From positions 23,959,501 through 24,023,500 of the forward strand of contig CM055883.1 of assembly GCA_029582165.1 (NCBI GenBank): DNA of 64,000 nucleotides, written 5' to 3'. A program made the position numbers and the translations under genes. The notes beneath the pieces are model-generated. The model searched no databases. It saw only the letters and a list, made by a program, of their open reading frames with translations, and was not told the origin of the DNA. Below are positions 33,184 to 45,835 of the stretch, piece after piece; the first letter of the stretch is position 1; each line of letters opens with the position of its first letter. The DNA comes from Portulaca oleracea. Taxonomy: Eukaryota > Streptophyta > Magnoliopsida > Caryophyllales > Portulacaceae.

Positions 33184-34339
33184 TTATTCGCCTCCTGGTG
33201 GTGGTGCAAGTTGGTCTTCTACAGCTACTGTCTCTTTCTTCCCTCCCCTCGTTCCACATTTGTTCGCCTCGTTTCTTGCACCATCCTCCCTCTCTTCAAT
33301 GGAGCGTGCATCCCTTCCACCCTCTGCCACCTGCTTTCCTTTTCTTTTGTCCATCAGTTGGTTTGTCTCATTGTTTCTCCTTTTACTTGTATTTGAAGTC
33401 ACTTCGTCCCTCTCTCCTGTGTTGTCCATCCGAGACTCATTGTAAATCTCCTTTGACCTCGAGTTTGCTGCTGCCAAAATCTCACGTAGGGATTTCGTTA
33501 CTTTCGGCTTACCAGATTCCTCCTTCTCTCGAGGATTTCCATCAGCGCTTTGTCTCCCTTGTGCGTCCGAACTGAATTCCAGTCTACCCCCATATTTTTG
33601 TTCTTGTTCTGGCGGAAGGATTTAATCGGCGACGCTCGCAGCCACTCTCCATATTGCCCCTTATTCTCCTCGTCCTCGTCCTCCTCCTCACTACAGTCAA
33701 TATCCACATGCCCTAATCTTCCACACTTGTGACAAAAATCGGTAGCTTTTCGTATTTGAAAGGGACCCATCTTGCTCCTGGCCCCCCGAAGCTAGCAATA
33801 GCCCCTCTCAGTAGAGGTTCCTTAAGATTGATGTTGACTCGAAAAGCAACATAGGCACTCCAACCGAGGTCATCATCCTCTCGGTATTCTAACATTCCTC
33901 CAAAATTGTCTGCTAGTGCTTTGGTTGTCGCTTTTGAGGCTCTTCCAAAAGGGATATCGTGTCCTCATACCCAAATTTGGACATGATTAAGTTCGATTTC
34001 AGACGGCGAAATCCCTTCCTGGACCTCGGTCAAGACAAAGATGTGTTTGTCAAAAATCCATGGGCCACCAAACAAAACTCTATTTCTATCTTCCAACGTA
34101 AAGAACTGGAAAATATACAGATTATCGCCCAATTCCCGAATCCCAAACGGTTTCCGAACCCTCCATGCTTGTCGCAAGAAAGCAAACAAACCCGAGACTT
34201 TGTAGAGTTTATCTGTTAATACTTTTCCTGCCAGCGCCATCGACGCTCGCGTAGCAAAAGTGTCATCTTCCACATTGGTGCAATTTACAATCTTTTCTTC
34301 GTTCTCCGTAAGTTTCAGATCCTTCCACTTATTGATCAA
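33184..34339 (-). pseudogene. LINE ORF1: DUF4283 and CCHC zinc knuckle
   Basis: The start at 34339 (MINKWKDLKLTENEE) opens a DUF4283 domain, with GRVLFGGPWIFD-like text (NRVLFGGPWIFDKHIFV). A linker (33713-33895) reads LGWSAYVAFRVNINL. A CX2CX4HX4C knuckle, CHKCGRLGHVDIDC, lies near 33695-33736. An acidic/lysine-rich tail is read in pieces to about 33184. This RNA-binding ORF1 type is standard for plant L1 LINEs. Frameshifts near 33960 and 33700 break it. It lies directly upstream of ORF2 on the same strand. Confidence 0.8.
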
Positions 34340-35356
34340 AGGTTAGTTCCTGTTGATTGGTGCAATTTAAGCTAGGCTACACAGAGCGAGATTGTCGAGA
34401 CGACCAACAACCACAAGGGCTATGGCGGCACCTTACTGGTTTGCCCTAGAGAAACCCTAGAAGGCGATTATAGTTTCAAACAGTTGCAACTAAATATGTT
34501 TCGAGTTATATTTCAATAAACACTCATAAGAGAATGAAACAAATATTATTTCTTGATTTAGTGTCATAAAATTCTAATGGTAAAATAATACTAATAATAG
34601 AACGATAACTATTACCACCGCTTTGCTTCATAGTATCTAATAAAATAATTGGATAAAATACTTTCGTAAAAGAGTAGACTATTGTGATTGTTTTATAAAA
34701 TATTATATATAGAATTCAAGACCAAATTGTGCATAGAAAGGTGATAAATATTATGGAGTAGTGTTATAACAACTCTTAAAATTAGACAAATTTAACAAAT
34801 AATAAATAAGGTATAATTAATTTACTACCTACCCACATTACTTTTGAACTAAAAAATATTTGTATTTTGCAAGTTAAAATCACACTACTAACATGTCAAA
34901 AACTTATCATGAACTCTCCAGTCACTCAGATCAATTATACGTAAATTTTTTGCATGGAAAAACAGTTAGAATCCCACTTCTATAAAACAAAAACAAACTA
35001 TTAACATCATTTAGGGAAACCTATTTTAAAAAATAGAATAAAAAATGCATTACAAATCTTTATTTCTTCATATATATACATTAAAGCAAAATATTTAAAG
35101 AACATATTGCACTAACTAATTAATTCACAAAAAACCACTAATAAGAAATTATTGAAAGCAATTACTTAAATCACACAATATATTTAGAGATGCATATCTT
35201 CTAACATACCTCTAAGAGATCATGGATGCAATCGATGATCATACATCACTAAACGATTTTTTGTTGCCATTTTGTAGGCGTCAACCAAAATTCCATACTT
35301 ATGAACCATTTAAATTCCCATTATAGAAAAAATAATATTGAAAAATAGATAAATAA
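34340..35356. other. AT-rich sequence upstream of the LINE
   Basis: The first about 130 nt (to about 34470) are less AT-rich and probably the LINE 5' untranslated region. The rest is AT-rich with no ORF or element end that I can identify. Confidence 0.5.
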
Positions 35357-35403
35357 AAGGTATAATAATTTTTGGTGATGAAATGTATGATACAAATTAT
35401 ATA
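35357..35403 (+). repeat. 47-bp inverted repeat, left arm
   Basis: Perfect reverse complement of 36615-36661. The arm contains tttttggtgatgaaatgtat. The two arms enclose about 1.2 kb, including the main TA array. Confidence 0.9.
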
Positions 35404-36614
<1,211 letters not shown>

Positions 36615-36624
<10 letters not shown>

Positions 36625-36661
36625 GTATCATACATTTCATCACCAAAAATTATTATACCTT
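36615..36661 (-). repeat. 47-bp inverted repeat, right arm
   Basis: Perfect reverse complement of 35357-35403. It separates the main TA array from a second one at 36662-36729. Confidence 0.9.
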
Positions 36662-36666
36662 ATATA

Positions 36667-36729
<63 letters not shown>
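36662..36729. repeat. Second TA microsatellite
   Basis: About 68 bp of nearly pure TA, directly followed by the plus-strand LINE fragment. Confidence 0.9.
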
Positions 36730-36735
<6 letters not shown>

Positions 36736-36739
36736 TTGT

Positions 36740-38717
36740 TGCTCAAGATTTGTTTATCAACAAACGCTTAGCTCTGCTATGATATTAATGAAGCAAAAGA
36801 CTAAGGCTGATTGGCTAAGGAAGGGGGACAGTAACACTACTTTCTTTTACTCTATGATCAAGGCAAGGCATTATCAAAATAGAGTCATTTCTTTGGAAAA
36901 CCATGAAGTAACTCTGCTGCAGAATGAGAAAGAAATTGGTCTGTCTCTGGCCAACCACTTTGAGTCTTTCTTTTCCGAGCAAGATTGTTTAGGGAAAGTC
37001 AGATGTGATATAATTTCTTCGGGTAAAAAATTAAATAGTAGCCTCTATGATTTGCGCTTGAAACCTGTTACGTACAGATGCTGAGATTAAGAAGGTTTTC
37101 TTCGATCTGAACGGGTCTAAAAGCCCTGGCCCTGATGGCTTCAGTGCTTCTTTTTTCAAATCTTCTTGGACTACAATGGGTGTTGAGGTAATTGCTGCTG
37201 TTAAAGTTTCTTTTCATCTGGGAAACTTTTAAAGGAGGTGAATAATACATTGCTTACTATTGCGTCTAAAGTTAACAATCCTACTAGAGTTGGTGACTGA
37301 AGGCCTATCACTTGTTCCAATGTAATCTATAAAACTATTACAAAGATTCTTTGCTCACGACTTCAAGAGGTCCTCCCTGATATTATTGACATTTCACAAG
37401 TGACATTTGTTGAAGGAAGCTCTATTCTTCATATAATATTCTGGTAACTGAAGATATTATCAGATTTTACAATAGAAAAGCAGCCCAACCGAGTTGCCTC
37501 TTCAAAGTGGATATTTAAAAAGCATATGATACTGTTGATTGGGATTTCTTACGGAATCTTTTATTGGCTCTTAATGTGATGTTACTTTTTGATGTTTTGA
37601 ATCACTTTTCGGCTGCTTCTGGGCTTCTTCCAAATGCATCAAAGTCTGATATTATTTTTGCAAATGTTGACTTGGAGGCAAAGGAGAACATTCTGGCTCT
37701 GTTAAACTTCAAAGAGGGTCACCTTCCTTTTCGCTACCTTGGTGTTCCTATCAAACCTTTTTGGTTGAATAGGCACGATTGTGCTCTTCTTATTGAAAAA
37801 ATGACTAAAAGGGCTCAAGGATGGGCTGTCAGGAAACTCACTTATGCACGTAGAGTTGAGTTAATCAATAGCATTCTTATGTCTATACATACTTTTTGGG
37901 CTCAAATTTTTATTATTCCGAACAATTTTATTGTCTCAATTGAAAAACTTTGCCGTGGATTTTTTGTGGGGCTCGAATTCTAGAAGTCCTCCTATATCTT
38001 GGGATACATGTTGTCTTTTCAAGAAGAAAGGAGCTAGGGTTAAACATTCGTGATGCCCAAGCTTGTAATGTAGCAGCTTTGGGAAGTCTATTATGGAAAT
38101 TTTTAGCAACAAAGAAGCCTTATGGATTTGTTGGGTTCATCACACATATATATATATTAAGAAGAATTCGATTCTTTGTTGTAAAATCAAACCAAATGCT
38201 AGTTGGTATTGGAGGAGACTTCTCAATGCAGGAGACGTCCTTCTTCCTCTTTTTCAGGACTTGATTTCTAAAGGGAAGAAGTATAACATTAAAGTCAGCT
38301 ATGACATTGTGAAGAATCATCATCAGGTAGTGCATTGGCATAAGTTGATTTGGAATTCTCCGAGAATTACCAAGTGTGGCTTTGTAGCTTGGCTGGCTGT
38401 GAATGGGAGATTATCTACGCTGGATAGACTCCAAAGATTTGGTCTGCAAATGGCCAACATGTGTTTTTTTATGCAAATGCCAAACTGAATCTAATGCGCA
38501 TTTATTCTTTGAATGCAGCTATGTGATTGAGGTTGGCATTGATGTTTGGAATGATATTTTTTCGTACGGTTCCTATATGGGGAAGCTGGAATTGTCAAGA
38601 CTGGGAGAAAGCCGGTTTCAAAGGAAAAGAAGAAAGATTGGTTTTGACAGTCATCATTTATCGTCTCCGGGCAGAGAAGAATAGGAGGCTTCATCAAAAT
38701 ATTTCTCATGGTCCCCC
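36740..38717 (+). pseudogene. LINE ORF2 fragment lacking the RT catalytic core
   Basis: Begins inside the region before RT ([18 protein letters not shown] near 36805-36855), then RT entry motif KSPGPDGFSASFFKSSW (near 37112-37165) and RPITCSNVIYKTITKIL. After DTVDWDFLRNLL (near 37560) the sequence jumps to FDVLNHFSAASGLLPNASKS. The FADD box and neighbouring motifs are missing, an internal deletion of about 100 or more codons. The RT thumb (FRYLGVPIKP) and zinc-binding RT C-terminus (SPRITKCGFVAWLAVNGRL) follow to about 38700. Multiple stops. It ends at the LTR start at 38718. It is not the partner of the minus LINE, as strand and sequence differ. Confidence 0.8.
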
Positions 38718-39513
38718 TGTTGGGAATGTCCCGACAATGTTCGATATACACGGAGATTAAACCAAAGTAATATAGTAATTATATGTCTTGCTAGAGACCT
38801 CTATAATGAGTAATTGAATATGTTTAATTACAACTATATTATTTGGTCCTATCGGGTCACACAAGTCAGTGCCCTGGAACAATGTATGTAGCCTAAGTAA
38901 TACCGTATTATGTTTAAGAATGTTGGGAACTGATTTCTATGAGAAATCAGCCCAACACGGTCCGTGTTTGTGTCATCACGGTCCGTGGTGACTTTGGGCC
39001 GTTTTAATGAACATTCTGGAGGTCAACAAGGACCGTGTTGGGCCTCAAGAATGCGTCGTTCCATTAGGTCAGCCATTAGGGTACGTTTTGTAACCCTTTT
39101 CTCAAGTCATTCCAACCCTATAAATAGGAGTCTCTCTGAGAGATTTCTCGAGGGAACTGTTTAAGACTTTTAGAGAGATACCAGGGTGATTTCCTAAGTT
39201 CCTCTCTCTCTCTTAGTTTGCAGTTATTGTTCCTTGAAACAATCACATATACCAAAATACATACATCTTTAGATTGAGACCTGTCTCGATCAGGTCGATC
39301 TAGCAGCCGAGTTCCCGAAGTGCTGCGTTGACATTCGGTAGAGGATTTCAGCATTGGAATCTCAAAGGTCAACCTCTTCATCAGCCGGATTAGCGATCAT
39401 GTATAATTATTAAAGCCTCTGCAATTGTTGTGATTAATTATTTTATAATCGTTATGAATATTCTGCCAATTAATCTGTATCTGTTTAGGAAATAGATAAC
39501 CTAAAACCTAACA
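38718..39513 (+). repeat. LTR of an element inserted in the LINE
   Basis: Starts TGTTGGGAATG at 38718, exactly where LINE coding ends, and ends ...CCTAACA at 39513 before a primer site. TGTT/AACA ends pair. An alternative start is TGTTGGGAACTG at about 38921. Length 796 bp. Copia or TRIM/LARD type is possible; no coding sequence is present to decide. Confidence 0.55.
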
Positions 39514-39514
39514 A

Positions 39515-39525
39515 TGGTATCAGAG
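39515..39525 (+). other. Primer-binding site, initiator tRNA-Met type
   Basis: TGGTATCAGAG lies one base after the LTR end at 39513. Confidence 0.7.
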
Positions 39526-39889
39526 TCACCAATTGCATTCTAAAGTATTGTACTTGAATTCATAAATAATTTTGTCAATTGTTGAATTATTTCATGAATT
39601 TGCTAGAATAGTTTTAATGTCTAAAATTGAAACTTTATGAAAGTTTTAGTCTTTATTATTTATGATAGTAAATCTGGAATTTTATTGTAAAGTTTCATGT
39701 TTTGTTATTTATTTTCTTACTGCCTTCAATTAGTCAAATTTTTGCTTGTTTAAATTGTTAAATTTAGCACGAACTTGACATAATTTTGATTGTTGTAGAA
39801 ACATTCATGTTTAATATTGTTAGACAGTGGGCAATACATGAAATAGGTTTAAATTCACAAAATAGGATTTTGTAGAATTATTTTCTGAT

Positions 39890-40700
39890 TTAGTTTATTT
39901 ACAGTAAATTTAAAGAGAAATGAAATAAAATATCAAACGAATTCAAAAAATTCTGAAATTTTTACTGGAGGTGTCTGGAAGAGTTTTGGACTTTCCAAAA
40001 TTTTTGTAAAGTTTTCCCAATTAAAATGAATTTTAATTGAGTTTTTAGATCTGAAGAGAAATAAAATTCGTTTAATTCTCTGAATATTATAAATTTGTAG
40101 AAATTTGTAAAACTTCTGAAAAGTTTTCAGTAGGTTAATAGATAACCATACTTTTAGGGAAAAATTTTTATGTTATTTATCCGATTAAATTATATTTTTT
40201 TAATTTAGATTTTCAGATCTGAGAGAAATAAATTTGTTACTTCTCTGAATTTTGTAAATTTATAGAAATTTGCAAATTTTTTGAAAATTTTACAGTAGGT
40301 TACTGGGTAGACATTCTGTTATGGATAAAATGTTCGTGAATTTTTGAAATCGTTAAACAATTTTTTCTTAATTTTCAGATTAACAGCGAAGTAAAATTAT
40401 TTACTTTTCTGATTTTATTCTAATTTTAGAAATTTAATAAAAAATCGGAAATTTTTACAGTAGCATATTGGATGAACTTACGGTATGGGAAAATTATAAA
40501 ATTTGATTTTTAATCATATTGGACTATTCTTATTTATTTAGCTCTTAAACGGCGAGTTAAAAGGTTTAATTCTCTAAAATTTTGCAATATTTTGAAAATT
40601 GTTAAAATTCTGGAAAATATCATAGTAGGTTATTAGATAACACTATGATATGAGAATTTTAAGTTTGGTAAGTTTTAATATTTTATTTAAGTTTTTCAAG
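39890..40700. repeat. Degenerate tandem repeat, about 165-bp unit, five copies
   Basis: Units begin near 39890, 40037, 40202, 40370 and 40540. Each carries the order tttagatct-like / gagaaataaa / ttctctgaatttt / gtagaaatttg / aaaattttacagtaggtta / atggg-like tract. The cagtagg anchor recurs at about 40128, 40302, 40457 and 40620. Divergence is high. No ORF crosses the stretch. Confidence 0.6.
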
Positions 40701-40805
40701 CTCTTTTACGGTTCAAAATTAATTTTAGAAATTAATTATCGAATCCTATTATTGCTAAATCAGTTACTAGGCATAAAATCTTATGATATTTTGTAGAGTT
40801 TAGTA

Positions 40806-41044
40806 AACTTGCAATATTTTAGAGGATATAGTATCTTATGCATATTTTGATTTTAGGAAAATTGAAACTTGCAATATTTTAGAAGATATAGTATCTTCTA
40901 CATCTTTGATTTTGAGAAAATTGAAACTTGCAATATTTTAGAAGATATAGTATCTTCTACATATTTTGATTTGAGGAAAATTGAAACTTGCAACATTTTA
41001 GAAGATATAGTATCTTTTGGATCTCTTAATTTTAGGAAAATTGA
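40806..41044. repeat. 59-60-bp tandem repeat, four copies
   Basis: The unit acttgcaatattttagaaga, then tatagtatcttctacat and ttgattttgaggaaaattga, starts at 40806, 40866, 40925 and 40985. Copies differ at only a few positions, so this array is younger than the 165-bp one next to it. Confidence 0.9.
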
Positions 41045-41528
41045 GTAGATTGTATGTAAAAGTATTTTTTAATAAAATCCTAAATCTATTTAGGTAAATA
41101 AGATAAAATTTGGAATTTTGTTTATTCTATCAATCATGCAAACTTCTAGGAAATCTTATTTAGTATTTATTTCGTCATGTGTTATATTGTAATTATATAT
41201 GCCTTTATAATTTGTTATTGAAAGCATGTGTTATATTTGATATAATTATTGCAATATTACCTGTTTGCATGTGCTTCTAGTATGGCCATAGATAGTCGGT
41301 TTTACCGGTCTGCGTACCGGGTTGGGTGAAGTACGACCTGCGTGTCGTCATTGAATTAATTTTAAATCTAAATTTCAGTTATTTTTATTTTAATTCATGT
41401 AAGGTCTCTTTAAAGAAGTCCTGTAAAACCTCAATTTTTAGGAAGAACGGAACCGTTTAGGATTATTACCGAACCATTAGGCTTAAGTTTAAGTTTCGAG
41501 GACGAAACTTCTTTTAAGGAGGTAATGA
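41045..41528 (+). other. 3' internal end and polypurine tract of the large-LTR element
   Basis: Ends with agtttcgaggacgaaacttc and ttttaaggaggtaatga, directly before the LTR start at 41529. The ttcgaggacgaaac-PPT arrangement is typical of Tekay-type gypsy elements. A second LTR-start-like TGTAAAACCTC occurs 107 bp earlier at 41422. Confidence 0.55.
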
Positions 41529-44500
41529 TGTAAAACCCCGAAAAATACAAAGATGTTGACCGTGACGTCGTTAGTATATTATGTTTGACTTCGTTAATTG
41601 TTATTTATTTGTTGTGTTTTTGCTAACACTTGAGCTCGTAGGATCGTTGAGGGACTAATAAGGGTATATCGGTAATTTCTTGGGTGTTAGTATTATTAGT
41701 ACTACTCTAATTATTATAAGTATTATTCTTAATATTATCGTGCTTATTAAAAATTGTTATATGAATAATTCTGTGAATATTAATTTGTTATGTGATTATT
41801 AGTAATGATATTATTATTAGTATTATTATTACTAGTATTATTATTGTTATTAGCTATTTTCCAAAAAAATCAGTTTTTCTTTTAGTGTTGGGTTGGGTTA
41901 GGATTACGTGTATAATTAGTGGGCCTTATTAGACTAATATAAAAGCTAAGTTTTTCCCTCTCAAACCCTAATCTCTCTCAAACCCTAACCCTACACCCCT
42001 CTCTTCCCTTCCCAGGGCCCACCACCGCAGCTCCCCCCGCAGCCATCGTCGACATCACCGGAAAACGCTGCAACCACCACTCCCGATTCTCTCTTTTTCT
42101 CTCTTTTCCTCTCTTTCTCTCCTGTCCTGCGATTACGTCCTGCTCCGCCACTCAACCACCGTCGCTCTCCTGCGATCACCGCCGTGCCCGAAGACGTCTC
42201 CCGGCCACCCAGACGTGAACAGGAGTGAAGCTGCTGCTGTTGCTGTTGCGTTGCTGCTCGCTGCCAGCCACCTCCGGCGAGCATCGACGCCCTGACCGTC
42301 GACGCACACTACCCCTGCCTGACCCTCGACGCTGCAGCCGTGCCCCATCACCGCCGTCGAGCTCGCCGGAAACCGCCAACCTTTCTTTTTACGTAAACCC
42401 TAATATTCTTTTGAAACTTTTCTTTTTTTTTCTTTATTTTTTGTTATTATCACTTTGATTATTATTATTATTACTATTTCTTGATTTAATTCTTGTAATC
42501 TGGGTAATTAAGGGTGTAATATTATTAAGTTGTTATTTGTAATTAATTGTTCTTGTGTTGTATTATTTACGTGTATTTTGTCTAAATTATTTTATGTAAC
42601 TTTTATGTTTTAACTTGGTATATTAGGGTTGTAATAGTTGTACTAAAATTATTAATATTCGATTATATGAGATGCTTTGTTTTCATGTGAATCATGTTAG
42701 GGTTTTAGATAACACTATTATTGTATGCATGAATTAAATAGTTAATTACCTAGATTAATTCTTGAATTGTTAGTTAAGTATTTATATGTTCTTTAATTCT
42801 CTTAGGGTTCATTCATGTTTATTTTTTGTTTAAATCTTGTTAAATAAGTTAGGTTGGTTGAATTACTAAAGTTCGTTTCTTGTTTATTAGTTTATGATTC
42901 TTGATTGAATCTTGTATAAAGAAATTAGTTGTTGGGATTCTTGATTGGTAGTTTAAATGTTTATATGTTCTTTATATTTTATTCACATGTTCTTTAAGTT
43001 CCTTCTTGATTATTGATTAAGAAATTCATGTTTTATACCCTTCCATGTTGTTATTATAGGACCTTGAAATAGTTTATTATAGAATTCATGTTTAGGATAG
43101 TGTTATTATTATTTCATGCATGCTTTTAGGGTTAGTGAAAGTATTAAAGTTGATTTCATGTTTTACAATTTGGTTTTGACGGTAGGAGGTTTGATGTTTG
43201 GACCTTAGTTGGATTAGACTAATTACCTTGGACCTTAGTTACTGTTTTAAGCCCAAACTAGGACCCCGGGATCGAATGGTGAAAGTTAGAACCGAAATTG
43301 CAAATTAAATGAGAACCGGGACCGGGATCGGGATAGTTTTGTTAGGGTCTTAAGAACGGATCACCATGAGAGTTATAGTCGTCCTTTGATCAAACCCTTT
43401 GATCTGGAGGTACCCTTAGATGTTAACTTTCATAGAAATTTTACGGACCGGACTTTGGAATTTGATAAGTCGAGTTATACCCCGATTACCAGACCTAGGT
43501 CAGATCTGGACAATTTGGAAAGATGACAGTTTTTGAGGACTTTAAAGTGTGTTTTGGGTCTCGTGTTTAACTTAAGAGTTTTAGTAGACATATCGAGGTT
43601 TCCGAAAAGTCCAAAACCAGACCCATAGGATGTCGGGAAGTCAAGTTTTGACCCTTTTTATGTGGATGATGTAATCTGTTTTGTTGAGGTTATTCATTAG
43701 TGAATGTGTTGTTGAGTGAAAAGGTTTATTTGGTATTATTATGCAATTACTTGGAATGTGTTAGGTAATTTAAAGTGTAAATTCATGAATGATGTGAACC
43801 TATGGTGTTCTAGGGGAGGGTTAGTTAGAACGTAGTTAATACTAACTTCGAAGGCACGTTTTGATTAGAATATTTATTCTATTTTAGGCCCGAGCTAATT
43901 TGCGTCGTTAGTGAGCTCAAGTGTGTTCGTTTTTGCTTTGAAGTGAAGTTAATCAGGTAATGTCTATGCTCTAATCCCAACCGAGATGCTCTTTAAATGT
44001 GTTTTAATGTTTTCTAATCTGTTTTGATAATTGCAACCCGAAAGGGGACCTTATGTGGAAATTTAGACCATCTGTTTTGATTATTTGTTGTACTTTGGTT
44101 TATGAGTTGAGAAATTGTTATGGTCTTTTATGAGTAGTTTTGTTATTGGTTTTAATAACCTGGGTTTGGGTTGATTTGAGAGCTGTGAGCTGAGTTTTGC
44201 ATAAGACACTAATAATTCAAAGTGAAACATTAAGCGAGTTTATTGTATTGATGCCTTTGATAGGCTAATGTTTTTGCGGGCGATAACCTGGAGACCAGGA
44301 TTTGGTGCCTGTATGGGTTATGTGTCAGGAGATCAGGGTTTCATCCCTGATATAGGATAGATGATTTTTGATGCCTTTGGTAGGCGAATGTTAATCTAAG
44401 GGATGTGGTATCCCGCCCGCATAATAAAATATGGATTGGTTGGGTTGAGGAAAACAGTTCAGGGATTAAAGGTTTGTGAAATGGTTTGACTTGTTCCCTC

Positions 44501-44894
44501 TCCCTCAAATGAATTGAAATGAACTTAACTTGTTTTTAACGTTGGGGTAGACATTATTGAGATTTCCCCCTCATTTTTGAAATGTTTTGTTTTCAGGTAA
44601 CGATCAATATGTTGGGAACGGGAATTAGCAGTGAGGCTTGGCATGTATTTTTTTTAGTCGTGTCATGTTTCAACTCAGAAAGACTTGAAGTTAGGGTTGC
44701 TAAATTTGTTTTCTCAATTTGAGTTTGTTAGTTTGGTTTACCATTATCAGACAGTTGTTGTTTCCTTCTCGCCTTGTATTCCTTCGGGGATACGGCAGTG
44801 ACGCCCAATAAGAGTTTTGAGTCTTCCGCTAATTTTATCTGTTAACGTTAGTTTGACTTTAACTTTTCTATAATTGAATTTCCGGGGCGTTCCA
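41529..44894 (+). repeat. Large LTR copy 1 (3366 bp)
   Basis: Starts TGTAAAACCCCG and ends ggggcgttcca; other copies end gcgttaca, giving TGTAA/TTACA ends. It is flanked by internal sequence on both sides (PPT left, PBS right). Inside: TATA box at 41938-41945, a GC-rich 5' leader-like stretch at 42000-42400, then long T/A-rich sequence. Only two minisatellite units (near 44251 and 44361) are present. Homologous to 48319-52350 and, in reverse, 53221-56955. Confidence 0.8.
41938..41990 (+). promoter_or_regulatory. LTR promoter: TATA box and telo-box motifs
   Basis: TATAAAAG at 41938-41945 is followed 20-45 nt later by two AAACCCTAA-type telo-boxes, near the expected transcription start. The same arrangement is at 48391-48445 in copy 2. 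Telo-boxes near start sites are known in plant genes of the translation machinery. Confidence 0.55.
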
Positions 44895-44897
44895 GAA

Positions 44898-44910
44898 TGG
44901 TATCAGAGCC
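44898..44910 (+). other. Primer-binding site of the large-LTR element
   Basis: TGGTATCAGAGCC lies 3 nt after the LTR end, of initiator tRNA-Met type. The matching minus-strand site is at 57582-57593. Confidence 0.85.
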
Positions 44911-45078
44911 CTGGGTTGCTACCTAGTAGCTCCTCAGAGTCCTATAGGTTTAGTTGGACCCTAGGAAGCTAAAATCGGAGTGATGAGTGTAGGATGGGAA
45001 AAAGGTTTTATGCTTTCCTATTATTACATGATTATGTCTTTAATTTTCTATGCTGCTAATATGTTCTAACCCTGTAGG

Positions 45079-45747
45079 ATGGCTCAACGCACACACTGTT
45101 ATCATCATCCCACCCTGTGTTTCCATCGTTATACCCCTATTCCTCCTAAGAAGAGCCTGGGAACTCATATGCTAAACTTCTACGACGAGATTGGCAAGTA
45201 CACCAAAGACGTTCCGAACTCATGCCTTCGTGGTAACGAGGAGAGTCAGGCGAACGCATTTTTGCTCACGCTTCGGGAAGACCCTTGGTGGGGCCATGCT
45301 GTACCATTATTGTTGCCACCCCCACTTCCAATCGAGGAGTATCCCCACCCGTGTTGTTGGAGTAAGAGGTACCGAGTGGAGTTAGAGCACCGAATCCCAG
45401 AGGTCTTCTCCAAGATTGCCAGGATTGGGAGGCGTAATATGGAAGGAGTTCAAGTGAACCCAGCTCCAGCACCTGTCATGGACATGGATCCTGAGAGTGA
45501 CCCAGAGGAAGATCCAGAGGAGGATTTTGTGGAGGATTCCGTGGAGGATTCTGAGCCCGAGGTGAGCTCTGTAGTTACAGCTACACCTGCCGATGAGCCC
45601 GAACAGGAGACCGAACCCGAGGATGAGGTTATGGTGGACTGGGAGATAGGAGAAGACCCCGAAGAGGACTCGGGGAATGAGTCTGATGATCCAGATTGGA
45701 CTCCGATCGCAGCTAGGAAGAACCCTTTGTGTAGGAGGATCATATGA
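45079..45747 (+). CDS. 222-codon acidic protein of the large-LTR element, unknown function
   Basis: Open from ATG 45079 (MAQRTHCYHHPTLC) to TGA after RRII at 45747, 170 nt downstream of the primer site, where gag would be expected. The first half is basic/neutral with a Trp-rich middle (EDPWWGHAVPLLLPPPLP, WSKRYRVELEHRIPEVFSKI). The second half is strongly acidic (DPESDPEEDPEEDFVEDS and similar, residues about 135-215). No zinc knuckle, gag core, protease or RT motif is visible. I do not recognise it; it could be a diverged or shortened gag N-terminus, or a captured ORF. The frame is intact while neighbours are broken. The leader before it (ccctgtag|gatgg) looks like a splice acceptor. Confidence 0.55.
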   Translation: MAQRTHCYHHPTLCFHRYTPIPPKKSLGTHMLNFYDEIGKYTKDVPNSCLRGNEESQANAFLLTLREDPWWGHAVPLLLPPPLPIEEYPHPCCWSKRYRVELEHRIPEVFSKIARIGRRNMEGVQVNPAPAPVMDMDPESDPEEDPEEDFVEDSVEDSEPEVSSVVTATPADEPEQETEPEDEVMVDWEIGEDPEEDSGNESDDPDWTPIAARKNPLCRRII

Positions 45748-45835
45748 GTGGTACAGTAATAGTAGGATCAGGATTGGTTGCTATAACTTACTTATGCGTG
45801 GTTAGTTTGATTGTGATATATCCTTGAGTGTGGTG
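45748..45835. other. Short tail before the Athila LTR
   Basis: 88 nt between the acidic ORF and the Athila-type LTR start. Nothing else is seen. Confidence 0.5.

Noticed and set aside
41955..41995. Telomere-like aaaccctaa repeats
   Set aside because: Only two or three imperfect units within an LTR leader, present in each copy of the family. Not an interstitial telomere.
42000..42400. GC-rich open frames that could be a host gene's first exon
   Set aside because: The same stretch occurs in LTR copies 2 and 3 with broken frames, so it is LTR leader sequence.
45079..45747. Acidic ORF as a host chromatin protein gene
   Set aside because: Its position directly after an LTR and primer site makes it part of the retroelement. 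I kept it as an element ORF of unknown function instead.
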